Source: Enterococcus caccae ATCC BAA-1240 (lineage in GTDB: Bacteria > Bacillota > Bacilli > Lactobacillales > Enterococcaceae). From it: a DNA stretch of 64,000 nucleotides. The stretch is taken from assembly GCF_000407145.1 (NCBI RefSeq), contig NZ_KE136475.1:124001-188000 (forward strand). The letters are read 5' to 3'. This document shows positions 57,208 to 64,000 of the stretch, one piece after another (the first letter of the stretch is position 1; each line of letters opens with the position of its first letter). The notes under the pieces were generated by a model. The model saw only the letters and a program-made list of their open reading frames with translations, made no database searches and was not told the origin of the DNA. The translations under genes and the position numbers were made by a program.

Positions 57208-58029
57208 TTATTGGATAATAGCTGATACGCCGAAATGATCACTAATTACAGGCGTACTTTTTCCATCGAAAACGATTTGATAGCTAGAAACGGATAACTC
57301 TTGTGAAGCAAAAATATAATCAATGCGCAATTTTTCCTGATTCTCCCCCCAGCCATCGATGGCTTTTTCAACGGTGTGTTCTCCGACTTTTTGATCTGCT
57401 GCTAAAAAGCTGTCTTGCAACTGCAATGAGCTAGTGAGAACAAGGTCGTAGCCAGTTTTAGCGACTGAAGCGGGATTGTTGAAATCGCCCATAAGCAATA
57501 GTGGTGAAGAGTGGTTTTGTAATGCTTGTTCCGTTTGCTTCCACTCGTAAGAAAAACCACCAGTTTCTAGCCACCAAGAGTAATGACAACAGACTGCCGT
57601 TATTGGTTTTCCCGCTAATTCTGTTTGGCCGATAAGTAAAACTCTAGTGCGGTAGTCATTTGGATTTTGTTCTTCGGAAACTACAACTGTTTTTGGGTGG
57701 ATCGGCTGTTTTGAAAGAAGGGCAACGCCTTCGTGGTAGGTGGAGTAACCAATATGATTGTAAGCCCAACTCCAATGATAATCATGTCCTTGTTCTTTTA
57801 AAAGCTGAACCAAAAGGTATGCAAAATTATCTTCGTGGATCGGCAGTTGCTTTTCAGACGGGTGAAAGTTGTATGGTGAAACAACTGGTAAGCTATCAAT
57901 GCGTTGATTAACTTCTTGTAGAGCAATCAGGGCATACTCTTCTTGGGTGATTTGGGTTGCCAATTGGTGTAATTTTTCTAAGGGTTCATTTTCTAACCAA
58001 CTGTGAGTGTTCAATGTTAGTACCTTCAT
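57208..58029 (-). CDS. mapP: Maltose 6'-phosphate phosphatase (endonuclease/exonuclease/phosphatase fold)
   Basis: 273 residues. EEP-fold motifs: LTLNTHSWLENEP at the start, LIALQEVNQR with the metal-binding Glu, and, near the end, IDYIFASQEL and VISDHFGVSAII with the catalytic His-Asp. In E. faecalis the EEP-fold gene beside malT encodes MapP, which removes the phosphate from maltose-6'-phosphate inside the cell so that maltose phosphorylase can act. The same position, downstream of malT and divergent from malP, is the main reason for this assignment. RBS GCAGGAGGAATAAAT. Confidence 0.85.
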   Translation of the reverse strand: MKVLTLNTHSWLENEPLEKLHQLATQITQEEYALIALQEVNQRIDSLPVVSPYNFHPSEKQLPIHEDNFAYLLVQLLKEQGHDYHWSWAYNHIGYSTYHEGVALLSKQPIHPKTVVVSEEQNPNDYRTRVLLIGQTELAGKPITAVCCHYSWWLETGGFSYEWKQTEQALQNHSSPLLLMGDFNNPASVAKTGYDLVLTSSLQLQDSFLAADQKVGEHTVEKAIDGWGENQEKLRIDYIFASQELSVSSYQIVFDGKSTPVISDHFGVSAIIQ

Positions 58030-58052
58030 ATTTATTCCTCCTGCAGTGATAA

Positions 58053-58100
58053 AAAATAGGGGAGTGATAAAACTCTGCGAGCTTTACACCGCCCCTATTT
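58053..58100 (-). terminator. Intercistronic hairpin between malT and mapP
   Basis: On the minus strand AAATAGGGGC pairs with CTCCCCTATTT, with a T-run after it. It would let part of the malT transcript stop before mapP. Confidence 0.6.
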
Positions 58101-58114
58101 AGGATTTGTTCTGA

Positions 58115-60292
58115 TTAAATATCTAAACGGCCAATAGCAGTTCCAGGATCTTGATTACCAACTTTATCTAAATGGAAGGCATTGATCTTTTCGCCATTTG
58201 TAAAGACGACGATCATGGTTGTTTGTTTACCGGCTGCTTTGATTTTTTCTAAGTCCGCTGTGGCGATTTTTTCACCTGCTGTTACTTTTTGTCCTTCTGT
58301 TACGAGGATCGTAAAGGCTGACTCTTTCATTTCGATTGTATCTAATCCCATGTGAACTAAGACTTCAATACCTTCTTCTGTTTGAATACCTAATGCATGT
58401 TTAGATGGGAAAATACTGCTGATCACACCATCGATTGGGGCGTAAATCGTTTCGTTTGTAGGATTAACGGCAAAGCCATCACCCATCATTTTTTGCGAAA
58501 AGACAGGATCATTGACTTGCTCGATAGCGATTACTTCACCATTGGCAACAGGCACGATCGTTTTTGTGAGACCAAGATAATCTGAGTTACTTGCTGTTAT
58601 AGCGATCGTTTCGGTTTGCTTAGGCGTAGGAATGGCAGCGCCAGAATCTAGTAAGTCTTGAATATCTGATTTTAACACATCCGCTTTTGGTCCGTAAACG
58701 GCTTGAACCCCATTATCTTTTACGATCAATCCCATAGCACCAGCTTTTTTCCAAGCATCCTCTGTGCCGACTTTGCTCTTATCAGTGACGCTAACACGTA
58801 AGCGGGTCATGCACGCATCCACATCTACAATATTTTCTTTTCCGCCTAGCAGATGAATGATATCGATGATTTGAGGGTCGATTCCATCTGTATTTTGAGT
58901 GTTGCTTGTTGTTGCATTTGTTTGTGTTTCATTGTTATCGTAGTTGCCATTTCTACCTGGTGTCGCGAAGTTGAATTTTTTGATCATGAAATTGGCGATG
59001 AAATACGTCAAAACGCCAAATGCGATTGTACAAAGTACGAAATTCAGTAAATCACCACCTAAGCCAGCTTTTATGGCTAAAGGTGTTCGGGTCAGTAGTT
59101 CGATATTTCCAAATGAATGAACACGTAATGAAACGATATCCGCCATAGCAAATGCCGCACCTTGGATGATGGCATACACAACATACAATGGCACTGCTGC
59201 AAACATAAACATAAATTCTAAAGGTTCTGTAACCCCGGTTAGGAATACAGCTAAAGCGGCTGAAAGATACATTGATTTATAGTTTGAACGTTTATCAGGA
59301 TCGACATTACGATACATCGCAAGTGTCATTCCCATCAAAATACCAGAAGCGCCGATCATTTGTCCAACTTTGAAACGAGCAGGCGTCCAGTTTGCCAAAA
59401 CATAATTGTATTGAGAGGTATCACCAGCTCCTTTTAGGTTGACTAAATCAGTTGCCCAAGCTAACCATAATGGATCTTGACCGAATACTTGCGTTCCAGC
59501 TTGTGCGCCAGATAAGATTTCGTAAGTTCCGCCTAATTGTGTATAGTTGATCGGAATCGTCAACATATGATGTAAACCAAACGGTAACAGTAAACGTTCC
59601 AACGTTCCGTATAAAAATGGTGCTAGAATCGGTGCGGTATCTTGGGATTGAGCGATCCAAAGGCCAAAATTATTGATACCCGCTTGAATAGAAGGCCAAA
59701 TAATAGCTAAAAGAATTGCAACGATTGTTGACCAAAGAATCACGACGAAGGGAACAAAACGTTTGCCGTTGAAAAACGAAAGAGCATCGGGTAATTTACG
59801 GTAATTATAGTATTTATTAAAAGCCATTGCGCCGACAAAACCAGCGATGATTCCAACAAAAACCCCCATATTTAATGCAGGTGCTTCTAACACACTAGTG
59901 AAGAAACCTTTAACCATGATTTTTGTACCAAATAAGGTGTGTGTAAAAGCTTTGTCATCCGCTAACATGTCACTAGTGACGCCGAAGATCGAACCGGTTA
60001 TTCGGTTGATTAAAATAAAAGAAAGTCCGGCAGCAAATGCCCCGCCAGCACGCTCTTTCGCCCAACTTCCACCAATTGCAAGTGCGAACAAAATATGCAA
60101 GTTGCCGATGACGCCCCAACCAATATTTTCGATAACGCCACCAGTTGTCGTTAGTGCTGCCCAATCTGGATTGATCAGAGGAATCGTTTTACCGATACTG
60201 ATCATTAATCCAGCAGCTGGCATAACGGCTATCACGACCATTAAGGCTTTACCGAACTTTTGCCAAAACTCGAAACTTAATAATTTTTTCAT
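58115..60292 (-). CDS. malT: Maltose-specific PTS EIICBA
   Basis: 725 residues in the order IIC-IIB-IIA. The glucose-family IIC domain (residues about 1-430, ten helices) begins LLSFEWQKFGKALMVVIAVMPAAGLM. An Asn/Thr-rich linker leads to IIB with the phosphorylated Cys in DACMTRLRVSV (about residue 487), then IIA with the phosphorylated His in VLVHMGLDTIEM (about residue 659). It imports maltose as maltose-6'-phosphate. Divergent from malP with an operator in between. All three domains are intact, so only EI and HPr are needed. Confidence 0.95.
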   Translation of the reverse strand: MKKLLSFEFWQKFGKALMVVIAVMPAAGLMISIGKTIPLINPDWAALTTTGGVIENIGWGVIGNLHILFALAIGGSWAKERAGGAFAAGLSFILINRITGSIFGVTSDMLADDKAFTHTLFGTKIMVKGFFTSVLEAPALNMGVFVGIIAGFVGAMAFNKYYNYRKLPDALSFFNGKRFVPFVVILWSTIVAILLAIIWPSIQAGINNFGLWIAQSQDTAPILAPFLYGTLERLLLPFGLHHMLTIPINYTQLGGTYEILSGAQAGTQVFGQDPLWLAWATDLVNLKGAGDTSQYNYVLANWTPARFKVGQMIGASGILMGMTLAMYRNVDPDKRSNYKSMYLSAALAVFLTGVTEPLEFMFMFAAVPLYVVYAIIQGAAFAMADIVSLRVHSFGNIELLTRTPLAIKAGLGGDLLNFVLCTIAFGVLTYFIANFMIKKFNFATPGRNGNYDNNETQTNATTSNTQNTDGIDPQIIDIIHLLGGKENIVDVDACMTRLRVSVTDKSKVGTEDAWKKAGAMGLIVKDNGVQAVYGPKADVLKSDIQDLLDSGAAIPTPKQTETIAITASNSDYLGLTKTIVPVANGEVIAIEQVNDPVFSQKMMGDGFAVNPTNETIYAPIDGVISSIFPSKHALGIQTEEGIEVLVHMGLDTIEMKESAFTILVTEGQKVTAGEKIATADLEKIKAAGKQTTMIVVFTNGEKINAFHLDKVGNQDPGTAIGRLDI

Positions 60293-60319
60293 CTTTTTTC
60301 TCTCCTTTGCAATAATTGC

Positions 60320-60369
60320 GCAATCGTTTTCGTTGACTGTAGTATAAAGCAGTTTTTTATTTTTGTAAA
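60320..60369 (-). promoter_or_regulatory. malT promoter with MalR-type operator
   Basis: On the minus strand TTTACA (60364-60369) and TATACT (60341-60346) are 17 bases apart, followed just downstream by a GAAAACGATTGC-type palindrome (60320-60331), placed to block transcription elongation or initiation. The sister site in the malP promoter is GCAATCGGTTGC. Confidence 0.7.
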
Positions 60370-60469
60370 CCCTTAAATAAAATCAGCTCTTTTTTATTAC
60401 TGATAAAACGATAGTATCATTATAGATAAAGAATTTTCAACTAATAAGTAGTGAGCAGCAAAGAAATGT

Positions 60470-60498
60470 TTGACAATGCAATCGGTTGCGTTTATTAT
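60470..60498 (+). promoter_or_regulatory. malP promoter with MalR-type operator in the spacer
   Basis: TTGACA and TATTAT at 17-base spacing, a near-consensus promoter. The spacer holds GCAATCGGTTGC (60478-60489). Transcription starts about 30 bases before the start codon of malP. Confidence 0.8.
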
Positions 60499-60535
60499 GA
60501 TGTTAAGAAGCAAAACATTTACAGGAGGAGAGAAA

Positions 60536-62815
60536 ATGAATCATTTATTTGAAATAGACCCATGGAAAATTGCTACACATCAATTAGAACGTAACGAACG
60601 TCGTCTTCAAGAGTCGCTGACCTCAATGGGGAACGGATATATGGGAATGAGAGGGAATTTTGAAGAACACTATACAGGAGATCACCATCAAGGAACCTAT
60701 TTAGCTGGTGTTTGGTATCCAGACAAAACGAGAGTCGGTTGGTGGAAAAATGGCTATCCTGAATACTTTGGAAAAGTTATCAATGCCGTGAATTTTATCG
60801 CGATGGATATTTTTGTGAATGGTGAAGTACTTGATTTAGGAATTCAAGAACCAAAAGATTTTTATTTAGAATTAGATATGCATAACGGATTGTTGACACG
60901 CACATTTATTCTTGAAAAAGAAGAGGCAAGAGTTAAATTCCGATTTGAACGTTTTTTAAGTATTGTGCAACAAGAACTAGCTGTGATTCGTGTGACAGCA
61001 GAAGTGCTTGAAGGAACTGCGGATATTCAAATTATTTCTAAAATCGATGGCGATGTTCGCAATGAAGATAGCAACTATGATGAAATGTTTTGGGAAGCAC
61101 AACAATCTGGTTTTGAAGAAGCAATCGGCTTTTTAACAACTAAGACGATACCGAATCCGTTTGGCATTGAACAATTTAGTGTAACAGCTGCGATGAAACA
61201 TGTCACAGAGGCCAAAGCAGGTGTGGCTGAAACGGAACCTTTGAAAGTACAACAATCGTTTCAAGCGAATCTACAAGCAAGTGAATCAATCACGCTAGAA
61301 AAACAAGTCATTGTTTTAACAAGCCGTGATATTCCAGAAGCGGAACAACAAGAAAAAGCAGTTCAACTATTAAATCAAACGACTAAAACGTTCGCTGAAC
61401 TATTGAATGAGCAAAACGCCGCGTGGAGAAAGCGCTGGGAACTTGCCGATGTTGTAATCGAAGGAGACGATGCAGCGCAACAAGGTATTCGTTTTAATTT
61501 ATTCCAATTATTTACAACTTATTACGGTGAAGATGAACGGTTGAACATTGGACCAAAAGGTTTTACAGGTGAAAAATATGGCGGTGCCACTTATTGGGAT
61601 ACAGAAGCTTACGCGGTTCCTTTGTATTTAGCGTTGGCCAAACCAGAAGTGACAAAAAATCTATTGAAATACCGCTATAACCAATTAGAACAAGCAAAAC
61701 ACAACGCTCGCCAACAAGGATTAGCAGGAGCGCTCTATCCAATGGTGACATTTACAGGAATTGAATGCCACAATGAATGGGAGATCACCTTTGAAGAAAT
61801 CCACCGCAATGGTGCGATTGCGTATGCTATCTACAATTATGTGAACTATACTGGAGATAACGAGTATTTAAAAAATGAAGGATTACAAGTTCTCACTGAA
61901 ATCGCACGTTTTTGGGCGGACCGCGTTCATTTTTCTAAACGTACTGGAAAATACATGATCCATGGCGTGACAGGACCAAATGAATATGAAAATAATATCA
62001 ACAACAACTGGTATACAAACACGATCGCCACATGGGTATTGCAATATACCTTAGAAAATTACGACAAGTATCAAGCAGAAACACCAGTTAAAATTTCAAA
62101 AGAAGAGCAAGTACATTGGCAAGAAATCATTGAAAATATGTACTATCCATTTGATGAAGAGTTAGGCGTTTTTGTTCAGCATGATACCTTCTTAGATAAA
62201 GATTTAATGCCGAGAACAGCATTAACCTCAGCGGATTTACCTTTGAATCAGCATTGGTCTTGGGATCGTATTTTACGCTCTTGCTTTATTAAACAAGCGG
62301 ATGTATTACAAGGTATTTACTTCTTTGGCGAACGTTTTTCACGAGCGGAAAAAGAACGTAATTTCTTATTTTATGAGCCGATGACGGTTCATGAATCTTC
62401 TTTATCACCAAGTGTTCACGCAGTTTTAGCGGCAGAATTAGGGATGGAAGAAAAGGCAGTAGAAATGTATCAACGGACAGCTCGTTTAGACTTAGATAAT
62501 TACAACAATGATACCGAAGATGGGTTGCATATCACGTCAATGACAGGGAGTTGGCTTGCAATCGTGCAAGGATTTGCGCAAATGAAGACGGCTGACGAGC
62601 AATTAAGTTTTGCCCCATTCTTACCAAGCACGTGGACAAGCTATGCCTTTCATGTGAACTATCGTGATCGTTTGCTTTATGTGACGGTGGATCAAGACAA
62701 TGTTCGATTACAACTTGTTTCAGGAGCAGAACTACCACTTACTTTATATGGAAATAAGCTGGTTTTAGCAGATGAATTAGTAATCGAGATGGAAAAGGTG
62801 AATCCTCATGTTTAA
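60536..62815 (+). CDS. malP: Maltose phosphorylase, GH65
   Basis: 759 residues from ATG 60536, with ACAGGAGGAGAG upstream; an in-frame ATG at 60470 overlaps the promoter and is rejected. GH65 landmarks: [23 protein letters not shown] near the N-terminus and [19 protein letters not shown], where the Glu (about residue 483) is the general acid. It splits maltose with phosphate into glucose and beta-glucose-1-phosphate. Kojibiose or trehalose phosphorylases share this fold, but the malT/mapP/malR context favours maltose. Its stop overlaps the pgmB start by 8 bases. Confidence 0.94.
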   Translation: MNHLFEIDPWKIATHQLERNERRLQESLTSMGNGYMGMRGNFEEHYTGDHHQGTYLAGVWYPDKTRVGWWKNGYPEYFGKVINAVNFIAMDIFVNGEVLDLGIQEPKDFYLELDMHNGLLTRTFILEKEEARVKFRFERFLSIVQQELAVIRVTAEVLEGTADIQIISKIDGDVRNEDSNYDEMFWEAQQSGFEEAIGFLTTKTIPNPFGIEQFSVTAAMKHVTEAKAGVAETEPLKVQQSFQANLQASESITLEKQVIVLTSRDIPEAEQQEKAVQLLNQTTKTFAELLNEQNAAWRKRWELADVVIEGDDAAQQGIRFNLFQLFTTYYGEDERLNIGPKGFTGEKYGGATYWDTEAYAVPLYLALAKPEVTKNLLKYRYNQLEQAKHNARQQGLAGALYPMVTFTGIECHNEWEITFEEIHRNGAIAYAIYNYVNYTGDNEYLKNEGLQVLTEIARFWADRVHFSKRTGKYMIHGVTGPNEYENNINNNWYTNTIATWVLQYTLENYDKYQAETPVKISKEEQVHWQEIIENMYYPFDEELGVFVQHDTFLDKDLMPRTALTSADLPLNQHWSWDRILRSCFIKQADVLQGIYFFGERFSRAEKERNFLFYEPMTVHESSLSPSVHAVLAAELGMEEKAVEMYQRTARLDLDNYNNDTEDGLHITSMTGSWLAIVQGFAQMKTADEQLSFAPFLPSTWTSYAFHVNYRDRLLYVTVDQDNVRLQLVSGAELPLTLYGNKLVLADELVIEMEKVNPHV

Positions 62816-63482
62816 AGGTGTTTTATTTGATTTAGATGGTGTTTTAACGGATACAGCAGAGTATCATTATCAAGCGTGGCAACGGTTAGGAAAAGAAATC
62901 GGCATCACGATCGATCGTACGTTTAATGAAGAGTTGAAAGGGGTTAGTCGTGAAGACTCATTGACCTTATTACTCGCTCATGGCGGCAAAACAAATGACT
63001 TCACTTCAGCAGAATTTGCTGAACTAGCCAAGCGGAAAAATGAGTATTATGTAGAAATGATCCAACAAGTTAGCCCAAAAGATGTTTATCCAGGCATTCT
63101 GGATTTGTTAAAGAATTTAAAAAAACAAGGAATTAAAATTTCTTTAGCTTCTGCTAGTAAAAACGGTCCCTTTCTGTTAGAGAAAATGGCGTTGATGCCC
63201 TATTTTGATGGAATTGCTGACCCGAGCGCCGTTGCAAAAGGAAAACCAGACCCAGAGATTTTTCAATTAGCAGCTAAAAATGTTGGACTACAAGCAGCAG
63301 AATGTATCGGAATCGAAGATGCGAAAGCGGGGATTCAAGCCATTATTGCAAGCCATGCCTTACCGATCGGGGTAGGACGTTCAGAAGATCTGGGGGCAAA
63401 TATCGCGCTTGTTTCTTCCACGAAAGAATTAACGTTTGAATTCTTGTTATCTGTCTGGCAAACAGCAAAAGCAGATAGTTGA
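62808..63482 (+). CDS. pgmB: Beta-phosphoglucomutase
   Basis: 224 residues. HAD-fold: nucleophile and general-acid Asp in [18 protein letters not shown], then [18 protein letters not shown] and [10 protein letters not shown]. The [12 protein letters not shown] start and cap region are those of beta-PGM. It turns beta-glucose-1-phosphate from maltose phosphorylase into glucose-6-phosphate. The ATG lies inside the last codons of malP (ATGTTTAA), so translation is coupled. Confidence 0.96.
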   Translation: MFKGVLFDLDGVLTDTAEYHYQAWQRLGKEIGITIDRTFNEELKGVSREDSLTLLLAHGGKTNDFTSAEFAELAKRKNEYYVEMIQQVSPKDVYPGILDLLKNLKKQGIKISLASASKNGPFLLEKMALMPYFDGIADPSAVAKGKPDPEIFQLAAKNVGLQAAECIGIEDAKAGIQAIIASHALPIGVGRSEDLGANIALVSSTKELTFEFLLSVWQTAKADS

Positions 63483-63616
63483 TTTCACTGTTTATTTAAA
63501 CGACTATGCTTGAAAGAAAAAGACGATAGCAACAAAGCATCAATCTATGGTATTATTTTCTACGATGGAATGATTTATTAAAATTTGTACGATTAATCAT
63601 GAAAGGAGGAGAATAG

Positions 63617-64000
63617 ATGACAATTACTGTTAAAGATGTTGCTAAAAAAGCTGGTGTGGCTACTTCCACTGTTTCCAGAGTGATCAACGACCACTCAAGT
63701 ATTTCAGATGCTACGAAGAAAAAAGTCTATAAAGTAATGGAAGAAATGGGATATGTCCCCAACATTGCGGCTAGAAATTTAGGCAAACGTTCATCAGGAG
63801 CAGTCGGTGTGATTTTACCGCCGTTAGATTCTCGTGAGCGGATGGGAAATCCATTTTATTTGGAAATCATTGAGTCGATCAATGATGAAGCCCGTAAACA
63901 CAGTATGACAACGGCAATTGCCACGGCGCAATCTTTTGAGACGTTGTTAGAAAATGTTCAGCTGATGCATCGTCAAAAGCAAGTCGATGGATTCATCTTG
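63617..64000 (+). CDS. malR: LacI family regulator MalR, N-terminal part
   Basis: 128 codons, open to the window edge. The LacI helix-turn-helix starts at residue 3: ITVKDVAKKAGVATSTVSRVIN, then GYVPNIAARNLGKRSSG (hinge). The first part of the sugar-binding core follows. Located downstream of malP-pgmB, it is almost certainly the maltose regulator that binds the GCAAACGNTTGC-type sites in this window. Start preceded by GAAAGGAGGAG. The rest of the gene is outside the window. Confidence 0.9.
   Translation, partial: MTITVKDVAKKAGVATSTVSRVINDHSSISDATKKKVYKVMEEMGYVPNIAARNLGKRSSGAVGVILPPLDSRERMGNPFYLEIIESINDEARKHSMTTAIATAQSFETLLENVQLMHRQKQVDGFIL

Noticed and set aside
60470..60535. Longer maltose phosphorylase starting at 60470
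   Set aside because: The extra codons coincide with the -35, operator and -10 elements; the ATG at 60536 has the ribosome site and matches family length.

Overview
The window is low-GC Gram-positive chromosomal DNA, almost certainly from an Enterococcus outside the faecalis/faecium core. The signs are: a WxL-domain surface protein followed by a WxL-interacting protein, the order ricA/ymcA-mutS-mutL, a class A sortase, an enterococcal-type AA10 chitin-binding protein, and the maltose gene set malR-pgmB-malP / malT-mapP. Species is not assigned.

Layout. 1-1470: end of a WxL surface protein and its partner. 1.6-12 kb: conserved housekeeping DNA (ricA-like, mutS, mutL, maf, thioesterase, msrB, peptide-binding lipoprotein, ruvA, ruvB). 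12.2-19.9 kb: surface and envelope genes (membrane protein of unknown function, secreted leucine-rich-repeat protein, TetR regulator beside an oleate hydratase, sortase). 19.9-24.1 kb: a decayed accessory zone holding a truncated ABC exporter, a small membrane peptide, and shards of an IS1182-type transposase and a serine resolvase. 24.2-29 kb: a beta-glucoside uptake and hydrolysis operon (GH1 enzyme, PTS EIIC) under a divergent RpiR regulator. 29-42.6 kb: small metabolic and regulatory genes (methyltransferase, GNATs, C39 peptidase, NagB-like protein, tag, LysR/DUF4865, RpiR, an Mga-like regulator divergent from a chitin-active LPMO, MerR/DUF4260, GyrI-like). 42.6-51.8 kb: maltodextrin degradation (two GH13_31 glucosidases, one neopullulanase) divergent from the maltodextrin ABC importer malE-malF-malG. 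57.2-64 kb: maltose PTS and catabolism (mapP, malT divergent from malP-pgmB, then the 5' part of malR).

The most interesting part is 53.0-57.0 kb, an AT-rich island between the two maltose blocks. It holds an Rgg-type regulator; a divergent 19-residue short hydrophobic peptide ending in IVGG (a SHP pheromone candidate not found by ordinary ORF calling); a 21-residue peptide ending AAWGKH; a perfect 14-bp-stem terminator; a radical-SAM/SPASM enzyme; a PqqD-like recognition protein; and a MATE exporter. This is the architecture of the quorum-sensing-controlled radical-SAM RiPP loci described in streptococci, and the precursor carries the WGK motif of one subfamily, whose enzyme is reported to fuse the Lys and Trp side chains. 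An enterococcal member with a MATE exporter deserves experimental attention.

How the genes work together: maltodextrins enter through MalEFG and are cut by the three cytoplasmic GH13 enzymes. Maltose enters as maltose-6'-phosphate through MalT, is dephosphorylated by MapP, phosphorolysed by MalP, and the beta-glucose-1-phosphate is converted by PgmB. Sites of the GCAAACGNTTGC type at all these promoters point to common control by MalR (and perhaps CcpA).
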